A stretch of 11,735 bases of DNA from CALMFT01 sp035333525 (GTDB taxonomy: Bacteria > Patescibacteriota > Gracilibacteria > Absconditabacterales > Absconditicoccaceae). The notes beneath the pieces are model-generated. The model was not told the DNA's origin, made no database searches, and worked only from the letters and a program-made list of their open reading frames with translations. This document shows positions 1 through 7,790 of this stretch, piece after piece. Location of the stretch: the NCBI GenBank assembly GCA_035333525.1, contig DAOQQF010000031.1, positions 1 to 11,735 on the forward strand, in the 5' to 3' direction. The first letter of the stretch is position 1; each line of letters begins with the position of its first letter. Both the position numbers and the translations under genes were made by a program.

Positions 1-21
1 AAGGATTTGCTATTATATATA

Positions 22-98
22 TTTTTCATGAATTGAGAGTTTTTCCCCAGCTTCCTATAGGTAGTTTTTCATGAATTGAGAGTTCTTCCTCAGCTTCC
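22..98 (+). repeat. Two tandem copies of a 34-nt dispersed repeat (family R1, copies A and B)
   Basis: Copy A (22-55) and copy B (65-98) both begin TTTTTCATGAATTGAGAGTT, end CAGCTTCC, and differ at only 2 of 34 positions. A third, more diverged copy (28 of 34 identical to A) is at 10357-10390. Similarity extends leftward through a CTATTATAGG-like stretch, so the full unit may be about 50 nt. The unit is not a clear palindrome and encodes nothing convincing. Each of A and B contains TTGAGA followed 16-17 nt later by a TATAAT-like hexamer (see the promoter entry). More copies may lie left of the window edge. Confidence 0.8.
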
Positions 99-103
99 AT
101 AAT
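76..103 (+). promoter_or_regulatory. Candidate promoter for tRNA-Pro, partly inside repeat copy B
   Basis: A -35-like TTGAGA (76-81) and a -10-like CATAAT (98-103) are separated by 16 nt. Each matches the sigma-70 consensus at 5 of 6 positions. The predicted start, near 110, is about 15 nt upstream of the tRNA-Pro 5' end. Copy A has an equivalent arrangement, TTGAGA (33-38), 17 nt, TATAGG (56-61). This is inferred from sequence only. Confidence 0.4.
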
Positions 104-124
104 TGATACTTTCCAATATCATAT

Positions 125-198
125 CGGGATGTAGTTCAGATGGTTAGAATACACGGCTGGGGGTCGTGTGGTCGTGAGTTCGAGTCTCACCATCCCGA
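125..198 (+). tRNA. tRNA-Pro (anticodon GGG)
   Basis: A full cloverleaf can be drawn. The acceptor stem is CGGGATG/CATCCCG with discriminator A at 198, followed by a D arm GTTC...GAAT, an anticodon stem CACGG/TCGTG around loop CTGGGGG (anticodon GGG, reading CCC/CCU), and a T arm GTGAG-TTCGAGT-CTCAC. The CCA end is not encoded. The gene lies 30 nt upstream of pyrBI on the same strand, so the two could share a transcript. Confidence 0.93.
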
Positions 199-228
199 AA
201 TCATTTAATTTAGTCTTCTCCTCCTCTC

Positions 229-1806
229 ATGGTTCTACAAAAAAGATCTCTAGATGTTATGTCTGCATATTCTATAACAGAACAACGTTATTTGTATGAA
301 AAAACAAGAGAGTTAAAACAAGCATACACCAACTGAGATTATACACTATTACAACAATTCAAAATCACTGACCCTACTATAGGAATCTATGAGGTATTTC
401 TGGAAGATAGCACAAGAACCAAAGAAAGTTTTCGTAATGCAATTGAGTTTCATCAAGTACGTGGTAAAATATTTGATTCTAATAACTCTTCTTTCAATAA
501 ATATGAAAGCTATGCTGATACGTTCAATATGTTAACATGATACGATAATCAGATATTTATTGTAAGAAGTACTTTGGAGGGTGTCTGTACTTGGTTAGAT
601 AGTAATGCTAAAGCATATACCAAACGTCAATGACTTCCTTATCAACCTATATTTATCAATGCTGGTGATGGTAGACACGAACATCCTACCCAAGAATTTT
701 TGGATCAATTTACTTTTTTGGAACACAATCAACGAAATACTGATACGATTCATATAGCACTTATTGGAGACCTACTCCATGGCAGAACAACGCACTCCAA
801 AGTAGAAGGCCTACGTATTTATAAACATGTTACAGTCGATCTTATTGCACCATCTATTGTTATGATGCCTGATTATTATATTCAACAAATGAAAGAATAT
901 TGATATACAGTCAGATTATTTGGTTCATTGGATGAGTATATAACAACTCAACACTGTGCAACCATATGGTATTTCACAAGACTACAAATTGAAAGATTGG
1001 GTGATGATATTTTGCAATATGAAGGTGTATTAAGAGAAGCTATAACTATAAAAAAAGAACAACTTAATAAACTTGATACATGACAAGTAATTTTTTTTCA
1101 TCCGCTCCCTAGACACAAAATATATCCAGAAATACCCAGTTTTTTGGATAATACACCATTAAATGGACGGGAAAAACAATCGATAAATGGTTATTTTATG
1201 AGAATTATTTTGTTAGCAGCTTCCGCATGAGTACCCTATGTATGTAATTGATTTACCAATACAGATCGTATTATTTCTCCTATAGAAAATGATCGATATA
1301 AAGAAAGTACACCAAAACATCATACTCACAAACATTACTCTGAATGAGTAATGCCCATAGAAAATGGATTTGTGATTGATCATATATTTTGTTGAGGAGA
1401 TATTCAAATGATCAAAAAAAGAATGTCTATGATCGTAAAGAATCTGTGACTCTATGGATTATGAGGAGAACGAGTATCCACATCAACATCAACATGATTA
1501 ACCAAAGGCATGATTTTTTGTCCAAATGCTTCAATAGACGATAATCAAATAGTACAACTTGCAGTTTTATCGCCTTGATGTACGCTCAATACAATTAACA
1601 ATAAAAAAGTAATTAAAAAAATAAAATTACAACTACCCTCTTTATTACACAATATTTCTGGTACTCAGTGCAATAATATTCAATGTATCTCTCACAAAAA
1701 ATACCATGAATCAGTTCCTCCTTCATTTATGAAGTATGGAGATTTACTAAAATGTAGTTATTGTTCACACTGTTTTAAGTATTATGAAATTCGAGAAGAA
1801 AGATAA
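229..1806 (+). CDS. pyrBI: Aspartate carbamoyltransferase, fused catalytic and regulatory chains (PyrB-PyrI)
   Basis: Condenses carbamoyl phosphate with L-aspartate to N-carbamoyl-aspartate, the committed step of de novo pyrimidine synthesis, in the cytoplasm. The frame is 525 aa with UGA read as Gly (about a dozen UGA codons). The catalytic part (about 1-350) shows the carbamoyl-phosphate loop STRT (61-64), HPTQ (from 152), GDLLHGRTTHS near 183, and HPLPR (291-295). The regulatory part (about 375-525) has a PyrI-like VIDHI near its start and four zinc-ligand cysteines, 481, 486, 509 and 512, in the C-x4-C...C-x2-C order of E. coli PyrI. PyrB-PyrI fusions are known in Thermotogae, for example. 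The start is the first in-frame ATG. It is preceded by a CU-rich stretch (CTCCTCCTCTC) rather than a Shine-Dalgarno. The frame ends in TAA with an inverted repeat just downstream. Confidence in function is high; allosteric behaviour is unknown. Confidence 0.93.
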
Positions 1807-1809
1807 TAA

Positions 1810-1860
1810 ATACTAATTGTATTTCTAAAGAGAACTCTTATATTCGTAAATACTAATGAT
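1810..1860 (+). repeat. Dispersed repeat R2, copy 1
   Basis: This 51-nt stretch matches 10514-10564 without gaps at 41 of 51 positions. The shared core runs AAGAGAACT..TTAT...GTAAATAC.AATGAT. Read in the same frame, the copies give similar peptides (KRTLIFVNTND here, KRTIILVNTND in the other). They could therefore be remnants of a duplicated coding segment, but no complete gene is present here: the frame reaches TAA near 1902. Confidence 0.55.
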
Positions 1861-1921
1861 AGTGAAATTTATGAGCAACAAATGGAACGAGAACGTGAGT
1901 AACTCTAAAATACAATTGGTA
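1811..1921. repeat. Inverted repeat in the pyrBI-murG spacer
   Basis: TACTAATTGTATTT (1811-1824) can pair with AAATACAATTGGTA (1908-1921), giving a 14-bp stem with one wobble pair and a loop of about 83 nt. The left arm overlaps repeat R2. No T-tract follows on the plus strand, so it does not look like a classic intrinsic terminator. It could be an mRNA 3'-end structure for pyrBI, or the ends of a tiny decayed element. The 150-nt spacer has no other feature apart from AT-rich sequence (TATATATAAC) just before murG. Confidence 0.55.
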
Positions 1922-1957
1922 TAAATATATATAACACCTTGTTTAACTACCCCTTCA

Positions 1958-3124
1958 ATGACATCACGCCCTATCCGTATTATCGCTTTAGCATGAGGTT
2001 CTACATGAGGCCATGTAGTTCCACTTGGGTCATTGGCTAGATCAATAATAACTCAATCAATCGCCTGAACATTAGTTCGATTTGGTGAGTATAATAGTTT
2101 AGAAGAGCGTGAAAGTAACATTATCAATAACATATATTCTACATACCACAACTCCAACCAAAAACTAGATCATGCTATACACTTTGTTCCTATTGTATCA
2201 GGTAAGTTTCGTCGTCATCCTACCTTCAAAGAATTATGTCTGAATATCATTGATCTCTTCAAATTCATACGATGAGTAGCACTTAGTGTCCGAAAACTCA
2301 AACAATACCAAGTCGATCATGTTTTTTCCAAGTGATGATTTGTGAGTCTACCTGTTGTAATTGCAGCATGGATAGTGAGAATACCTATTACAGTCCATGA
2401 ATCAGACACCAAACCATGACTGAGTACACGTATCGCATCTTGGTTTGCAACAACAGTTTTTACTTGATTTCCCAATGTTTTACCAAGAGCCAAAGTAGTA
2501 TGACAAATTCTATCTGATGAGCTAATACCTGATCAAAACGACCTCAAACACTATAATAACAATTACACAACATGTATTATTAACTGTTGATCGCTTGGTT
2601 CACATAGTGTTCATAAAGCAATCATAGAAATAATAAAAAGCAGGATATGATGAGATGATAATCTGAAACGACATCGAATCATCCTCTTGGGCAAACTCAA
2701 TCAATGATTTAAGTCTAGTTATGAAGAGTTAATACAACAAGGTCATTCTATTGATCTCCATGAGTATGTCGACCAACAAACTATGAAAAAACTCTATATT
2801 CAGTCCGATCTCAGTATTTGTCGTGGATGAACGACCACACTTGTTGAACAACAACTCTTTGGTATCAAGCAAATCATTATACCTATACCACGAACACATG
2901 ATCAACTTACTAATGCTCATCATTTTGTATCAGCTTATGGCGATATACTCATCAAACAAACCAATACAAATCGAAAACAAATTTTAGATACAACACTCAA
3001 ATACTATCATGATTATCATAAACAACCTCTTGATATAAAAACAATATACAATACCATTAACCAAGGGAAACAGCATATTATTGAGTCGTTACGAAATCAT
3101 TGAAAACAGTATCATAAAAATTAG
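1958..3124 (+). CDS. murG: MurG-type UDP-GlcNAc:lipid I N-acetylglucosaminyltransferase
   Basis: Adds GlcNAc to undecaprenyl-PP-MurNAc-pentapeptide to make lipid II, at the inner face of the cytoplasmic membrane. The frame is 388 aa with UGA = Gly, slightly longer than typical MurG (about 355 aa). The N-terminal glycine loop is GGSTGGHVVPL (13-23; G13 and G17 are UGA). The acceptor-domain motif HESDTKPGLSTR starts at 147, where MurG usually has HEQN..PG. The C-terminal donor-binding part contains a GSLGS loop (usually GGSQGA) and the UDP-GlcNAc signature CRGGTTTLVEQQ (288-299, with Glu298), followed by PIPRTHDQLTNA, like the usual PLP...DHQ..NA. The start is the first ATG in frame and has no Shine-Dalgarno. 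A secA fragment in the same frame begins 66 nt after the TAG stop, probably on the same transcript. Another GT28-family glycosyltransferase is possible but less likely. Confidence 0.88.
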
Positions 3125-3190
3125 AATACAGACTCTTTATTAAGATTACTTACTCTTGGTCATTTATATCGTCTTACGCCTATTGTTATA

Positions 3191-4471
3191 ATGTTACAAA
3201 CACTCATTCATAAACCTAAAAAAACAGCTGATACAGGTTACTCAAAACCATTTGCCACAATGGTTTTCAAGCCTGATTCATGAGAAATTACTGAAACAGT
3301 AGAAAAAGACCTACATTTCTGACTTATGGTTATTGGAACAGAAAAACACGAATCAAGACGTATTGATAATCAACTAAGGGGTAGATCATGAAGACAAGGC
3401 GATCCATGAGCAAGTCAGTTTTATGTTGCACTTGATGATGAGATTATGCGCAAGATGTGATGAGATACTATCAAGTCTATCGCCAAGAGACTACTTCCAG
3501 CACAAGAACTTGCCCAACTAGAACTCACTCAATCTCAATTTACTAACTCAATAGCTCGTGCTCAAAGACAAATGGAGTGACATAATTTTTCAATCAGAAA
3601 ACATTTGTTTGATTACGACAATGTGGCTAATAAACAAAGGATGAAGGTGTATCAAAAAAGAGATGAAATACTTCATCGAACATCAGACGATGCTCCATGA
3701 GTCATGAAACAGGTTCTTGAGATTATCCATCATGTAGCAACATCTATTGTTCATCAGTGGCATCATAGTAAACAACCAATAAGAGAGTTAGATGAAACAG
3801 TCAATCAGTTATTTGGTAAAAATCGAGAGAGAAATCAATCTATCGACTCCAATACTGAAAAAATAACGAGTCGACTTTCAGAGTCGCTCATTCATGATCG
3901 AGAACTCAAAACTCATGAGATGGATCCTGCTAAACTCGTTCAGATTATCAGATATTTATATCTTCAAACTATAGATAAATACTGGATTGAACACATTGAT
4001 ACCATGTACCACCTCAGAGAAAAAGTAGGACTCTATGGCTACGCCCAACAAGATCCGCTCGTGGTCTACAAACAAGAAGCTCATAAACTCTATGACCAAC
4101 TCTGGATCGCTATTCATACCGAGTTTGTTAGTGATTTATATAAAGTTGATCTTTCCCACTTTCAATGAACAAGTACTCAGCTGATCCATGACGTACAAAC
4201 CAATGCTGATGCATTTGATGATACTCAGATAGGAAATATGGATAGGGAGATATTATGAACATGAACACATTCTTGAAATAAACCACAACAACTTATTGTT
4301 CCTTCTATAGTACCATGAAGAGATAATACAGATAATGGAGTTGAAATCATAGACCTTAGTACACTCAAAAAATCTCCTCTTATTATACCAGACGGTAAGA
4401 AAAAAATTGGTGCCAATGAGCAATGTCCTTGTGGTAGCTGAAAGAAATACAAAAAATGCCACGGAGCATAA
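3191..4471 (+). CDS. secA: SecA C-terminal part (5'-truncated preprotein translocase ATPase)
   Basis: SecA is the ATPase motor that pushes preproteins through SecYEG. Only the C-terminal portion is here: 426 aa if ATG 3191 is used, 403 aa from ATG 3260. Normal SecA is roughly 800-900 aa. The recognisable sequence starts at VIGTEKHESRRIDNQLRGRS, with motif VI at about 61-73. It continues through the helical scaffold (NFSIRKHLFDYDNVANKQR, then TIDKYWIEHIDTMYHLREKVGLYGYAQQDP) and ends in the SEC-C zinc motif (C412, C414, C423, H424). The nucleotide-binding domain 1 with Walker A/B, the preprotein cross-linking domain and helicase motif V (GRGTDI) are absent. The frame is open back to the murG stop, but residues before about 45 do not resemble SecA. 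The remaining part has no internal TAA/TAG and good motif conservation. It may be a split gene whose N-terminal half lies elsewhere, a recent deletion remnant, or an assembly join. Start position and activity are uncertain. Confidence 0.85.
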
Positions 4472-4494
4472 ACACATCTCTATCACAAAGAACA

Positions 4495-4520
4495 CAAAAA
4501 AACCCGGGAACCACCCCGGG
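4495..4520 (-). terminator. Intrinsic terminator facing the minus strand
   Basis: CCCGGG (4503-4508) and CCCGGG (4515-4520) form a short GC-rich stem. Read on the minus strand the stem is followed by seven T residues (4502-4496). It lies about 120 nt downstream of the DUF805 stop codon, at the convergent junction with secA. On the plus strand the stem is not followed by T. Confidence 0.7.
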
Positions 4521-4580
4521 CAATAAACCAATCTCAATTCAATAGGTATGAACAAGACGAAGCATCCTACTAGTAACATT

Positions 4581-4622
4581 CTTGATCTCATTTTCAAGTC
4601 TTTTTTAGGAATTTTTTAGGAA
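4581..4622 (+). terminator. Possible weak plus-strand terminator with 11-nt tandem repeat
   Basis: CTTGA (4581-4585) can pair with TCAAG (4594-4598), followed by TCTTTTTT. The T-tract belongs to a perfect tandem duplication of TTTTTTAGGAA (4601-4611 and 4612-4622). The 5-bp stem is weak, so termination of the secA transcript here is a guess. The rest of the 170-nt secA/DUF805 gap shows nothing else. Confidence 0.25.
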
Positions 4623-4641
4623 TTTGTTTGTATCAATAATC

Positions 4642-5454
4642 CTATTGATCCAGAAATCATGTTCATCATCATAGTGTATCATCTCAACCATCAAGTCATT
4701 CCAAGGTTCATGATATACTATCCATATCAATTTCATCCATCATACTGTCATCAACCAATGATGTCTGATATCCTGCTGAGAAAAAAGAAAAACCAATATT
4801 GAGCACAAGAAGCACTACACCAAGTAATCGATAAGAACGATTGGAAGTAGGCTGATGAGTAAGTGGGTCTCATCCGTACTGATTATCTCATACCATTCCT
4901 TTCCAAAACGCAATATAAATACCTCTAATCATAGACCAAATCATAACGATAATACCCAAAATACCTACTACCCAAAGGGATTTATTGTTCATGATAGCAG
5001 ATACAAGAGGCTGTAACTGAACAGTATCGGATGGGGAATTAATAAGTTCAAATAACCCAGTAGTGCCGCCAATAATCAACCCAATGATACCTAATCCAAG
5101 CAATAGTAACATAGGTACAAAAGGATATCGACCTGACTTACCCAAATCATGAGCTCTTTTGATAATGAGTTTCACTTGGAATATACCAATAATCAACGGT
5201 ATAATAATACCAATAAGGACAGTAAGAATCATAAAAGCAATAGCTGATCACGGATTAATGCCTCACATAAAAATAAGTGAACCCACTAACCATAATACCA
5301 GTGTAACCAATCATGATAAAGCCGATAAAATCAAAATACTTACCCAGTACTCACCTCTAGAAATTCTCCCTTGTGAAAAGGATCACTTCCAGATAGTCTT
5401 CCAACAATGACGTAATAGTCATCGAAATCATAATGAAATGTTTTGCATACACAT
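4642..5454 (-). CDS. DUF805 family membrane protein
   Basis: The 270-aa frame uses UGA as Gly. The N-terminal FSQGRISRGEYWVS (26-39) is the characteristic DUF805 opening (F.GR.SR.EYW). RAHDLGKSGR (100-109) is the family's second signature, lying just after a hydrophobic segment. There are about four membrane segments (roughly 38-60, 70-98, 112-132, 155-180). The molecular role of DUF805 proteins is not established. The C-terminus is unusual: an acidic stretch (DDSMMDEIDMDSIS) leads into a glycine-rich tail in which most glycines are UGA codons, ending at TAG. Two start codons are possible, ATG 5454 or ATG 5448; the first is used here, just after an in-frame TAG. A strong promoter lies about 40 nt upstream and a terminator about 120 nt downstream, so this is probably a single-gene transcript. 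Confidence 0.85.
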
Positions 5455-5493
5455 AGACTAAAAAATAAAAGATATACAGACGATATATACTCT

Positions 5494-5522
5494 ATTATAT
5501 GCAATTACAACATGATTTTCAA
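5494..5522 (-). promoter_or_regulatory. Sigma-70-type promoter for the DUF805 gene
   Basis: On the minus strand TTGAAA (5522-5517) and TATAAT (5499-5494) are separated by exactly 17 nt. The -10 is a perfect consensus. The implied start near 5487 leaves a leader of about 33 nt before ATG 5454. It lies in the gap after the NTPase/CYTH stop codon (5532), so the DUF805 gene can be transcribed independently. Confidence 0.75.
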
Positions 5523-5531
5523 GGGGAAAAA

Positions 5532-6653
5532 TTAAGGTATATCAAACATCGAAATCATATTTGCATTTTTCCATGCAGGATCATCAGTAACATTATTTTT
5601 AATACTTAAAAAATCTGGTATTGTTATACGAATATGTTGATTAATTTTTTCACACTCAAGTCACCATTTTCCTTTCTTTGTACCTGTCAAAAAGTAATCA
5701 AGTTCGTATTTTTTTCCATCTCGAAAAAATGAATATCTATGCTTTTGAATAGGATATTGATAGAAAGTAGATCATTTAAATAATTCATAAGTCTCCTTTT
5801 CAATTTTTTCTTCTATTTCAATTCTATCTTTACCAATACCCTTTTTTTTAGTTTTTATATAAAGTTCTGAACAATCTTGAAAAATTATTTTTCTTACCCT
5901 TTCCTCTTCATGCATTTCTTTGTCTATCCTTATATAATATTGTTCGATTATTGATTTACTTGAATGTTTAGTTATGGCTTCAATATCTAATACATCTACC
6001 TCAAACATATCTTCAAGTTCTCTCGACTCAGGAATTCATAAGTAATGTAGTACCGCATTACAAGCATTTATTTTCTTTTGTTCGAAAGATATAGGCTGTC
6101 ATTCGATAATATTTTCTATTTTAGTAAATGAACTGGCATATTTACCATACAATATATCAAATTTATATTGTAATATCTTGGCTCATTCTATATCTTCTCA
6201 TCTCACATCATTATTTTCTTTGGTATAAAAATGTGGCATATTCTCAGCCACTGATTGCATATTAATCACAGCATCATATCTAGCATATATATCAGCATCA
6301 CATATGTTATATTCTTTTAATAATTGTTTCCATTGATCATCATCAATATAAGCCGCACAATCAAGTAATCATCTATCACAAAACATTACCTTATGATCTC
6401 AAGATTTTTGCTGAAGATATGTTTCTCCAATTTTTTCAAATAACTGAATTGTCTCAAATACCATATGTTGAAATCTATATATACCAACATCAAATGGTTT
6501 AACACCAAGAGTACCCATAATAAATGTAGCAGCTTCCGGAACGACATATATCTCTCGTCAAAGTTTTTTTCATTCCTCAAGTGATTTAACCATACCTGAA
6601 GTTTTCCCACCACATGGTCATCAGGTCCAAACAATTTTATATATTTGTGACAT
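5532..6653 (-). CDS. P-loop NTPase (AAA_28-like) fused to a CYTH domain, Ttd14-like architecture
   Basis: The 373-aa frame uses UGA as Gly. Residues 1-200 look like an AAA_28 nucleotide kinase-like P-loop domain. The Walker A is TGGPCGGKTSG (10-20), in which G11 and G12 are UGA. A CDRGLLD motif with Asp93 resembles the DRG motif found after the Walker B strand. From about 210 the sequence matches the CYTH/triphosphate-tunnel fold: IEQYYIRI, a basic VRKI, YIKTKKKG, RIEIEEKI, KHRYSF, YELDYF and GLECEKI. These are the alternating charged strands that bind triphosphate and metal. AAA_28 plus CYTH is known from Drosophila Ttd14 and bacterial relatives. The substrate here is unknown; a nucleotide or triphosphate-bearing ligand is an inference. 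The gene begins 43 nt downstream of tRNA-Gln, and ATG 6653 has no Shine-Dalgarno. Confidence 0.8.
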
Positions 6654-6662
6654 AACGATATA

Positions 6663-6691
6663 GATATATTTTATATAAATACAGTAATCAA
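6663..6691 (-). promoter_or_regulatory. Weak candidate promoter for the NTPase/CYTH gene
   Basis: On the minus strand TTGATT (6691-6686), a 17-nt spacer and TATATC (6668-6663) fit sigma-70 spacing. The predicted start is within a few bases of ATG 6653, giving a nearly leaderless mRNA. The region is very AT-rich, so chance matches are likely. Confidence 0.3.
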
Positions 6692-6696
6692 TTTTT

Positions 6697-6767
6697 TTCG
6701 GAAACAAGGATTTGAACCTTGATAAACGGATTCAGAGTCCGTTGTCCTACCATTAGACGATTTCCGA
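6697..6767 (-). tRNA. tRNA-Gln (anticodon CTG)
   Basis: The minus-strand cloverleaf has acceptor TCGGAAA/TTTCCGA with discriminator A, D arm GTC...GAC, anticodon stem ACGGA/TCCGT around loop CTCTGAA (anticodon CTG, reading CAG), and T arm CAAGG-TTCAAAT-CCTTG. CCA is not encoded. It lies 22 nt after the SPFH stop codon, too close for an obvious promoter of its own, so it is probably cut from the SPFH transcript. Confidence 0.92.
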
Positions 6768-6789
6768 ATAGTATAACAAAAAAGAGTTA

Positions 6790-7596
6790 TTATTTATTCA
6801 GATTATAGATTAATCCATTGCTTGATCATAATTGTGTCTGAGGAAGTTTTCCATCTCGTTTTTCTATCCACTTGAGATTAACATAATCCCCTCATCATTG
6901 AGATTTAATAGCTTCAGCTTGGATCCTGATTGATTCTGCTTCAGCTTTAGCTTGCTCTATTTTTTGTTGAGCTTGGAATTTAACTGATTCTAATTTATTT
7001 TTTTCTGCCAACGCTTCTTGTTCAGCTTTAACCTTTGCTTCAATAGCCTGATCAAAACCTTGCGAGAACTGAAAATTGACTATATTTACATCGGTAACAT
7101 TAATACCATATTTGGATAATTTTTCCACAAGTGAACCTTTGATGTCCTGACTAACAAGTGTTCTTTTTGTGATAAGTTCTTCGGCAGTATACTTGGCAGT
7201 TGCAGCTTTGACCGACTCTTGGATTGCTGGAGCAATAATCTTATCTCATACTAACTCTGCATTTCCTACATTTCTATAAATATCCATAGCAGAAGTTGGT
7301 TTAATATTACCATTGACTGCTATAGTAGTAGATATATTTTGAAGATCTTTGGAAGCACTATCAGCCGTAGCTTGAACTTTTTGGGTTTGAATATTTATTT
7401 TTACTATTTTATCAATGAGTGGTCGTTTGAAATTTAATCATTCAGTATATACAGAGTCTTGTAATCTCCCTAGTCTCACAATCAAACCAACCTCTCCAGG
7501 AGAAACCGTAAACCATGGAAGTCATGTGGAAAGCACGGTAAGCACAATGACAACAATAATGACCCAATAGACAATCTTTTTGATCATAGCTCGCAT
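6790..7596 (-). CDS. SPFH/prohibitin-like membrane protein
   Basis: The 268-aa frame uses UGA as Gly. An N-terminal membrane anchor (about 8-26, VYWVIIVVIVLTVLSTG) is followed by the band-7 opening WFTVSPGEVGLIVRLGRLQD and the SPFH body, including the late VTDVNIVNF strand. Next comes an alanine/glutamate-rich coiled coil (about 175-235, KVKAEQEALAEKNKLESV and QAEAIKSQ), the usual prohibitin layout. Such proteins form large ring or cage oligomers in membrane microdomains and often partner membrane proteases such as FtsH; no partner is encoded here. The protein resembles prohibitin more than HflK or HflC by length. The start is ATG 7596, with an alternative ATG at 7587. tRNA-Gln follows closely downstream. 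The gene is divergent from the unknown 611-aa gene across a 194-nt gap. Confidence 0.88.
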
Positions 7597-7628
7597 AATG
7601 AAGATGAAAAAAGATAAAAAGAGTATAG

Positions 7629-7656
7629 ACTATAACAAAATAAAATCTGAATACAA
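7629..7656 (-). promoter_or_regulatory. Candidate promoter for the SPFH gene and tRNA-Gln
   Basis: On the minus strand TTGTAT (7656-7651), 16 nt, TATAGT (7634-7629) lies about 32 nt upstream of ATG 7596. This is a moderate sigma-70 match in AT-rich DNA. Confidence 0.4.
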
Positions 7657-7764
7657 TCTCAATGACTCTAAGTAATCATCATACTGTAAAGAAGATTGTT
7701 TATTCTTGTATAAGAAACTATCTAAATATATTGACACATATATAAATAAAAATTTATTGATTGT

Positions 7765-7770
7765 TATAAT
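7765..7770 (+). promoter_or_regulatory. Possible -10 element for the 611-aa gene
   Basis: A perfect TATAAT lies 20 nt upstream of ATG 7791, with no convincing -35 hexamer 16-18 nt before it. A TTGACA at 7731-7736 is 28 nt away, too far to pair with it. The leader would be about 14 nt. The remainder of the 7597-7790 gap is plain AT-rich sequence. Confidence 0.3.
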
Positions 7771-7790
7771 AAAATAAATACATATAGAAT

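Noticed and set aside
1..124. CRISPR array from the two tandem repeats
   Set aside because: There are only two copies with a 9-nt interval and no spacer-repeat periodicity, and no cas genes are in the window.
229..1806. TGA read as tryptophan (code 4) instead of glycine
   Set aside because: TGA falls on invariant glycines in SEC-C, Walker A, MurG and PrmC motifs, and tryptophan is encoded by TGG where expected (for example in MurG and DUF805).
2729..2923. Minus-strand 64-codon frame within murG
   Set aside because: It is antisense to the conserved UDP-GlcNAc-binding region of MurG.
3187..3192. TATAAT just before the secA fragment, as a promoter
   Set aside because: It overlaps the candidate ATG and has no -35 at a proper distance; AT-rich chance match.
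4225..4597. Minus-strand open frames of 75 and 114 codons over the secA 3' end
   Set aside because: They lie opposite the conserved SecA C-terminus and the terminator hairpin, and have no family resemblance.
5159..5410. Plus-strand 83-codon frame
   Set aside because: It is antisense to the conserved DUF805 N-terminal half, which carries the family motifs.
6386..6634. Minus-strand 82-codon frame
   Set aside because: It is a different reading frame inside the NTPase domain, whose Walker A and CDRG motifs lie in the other frame.
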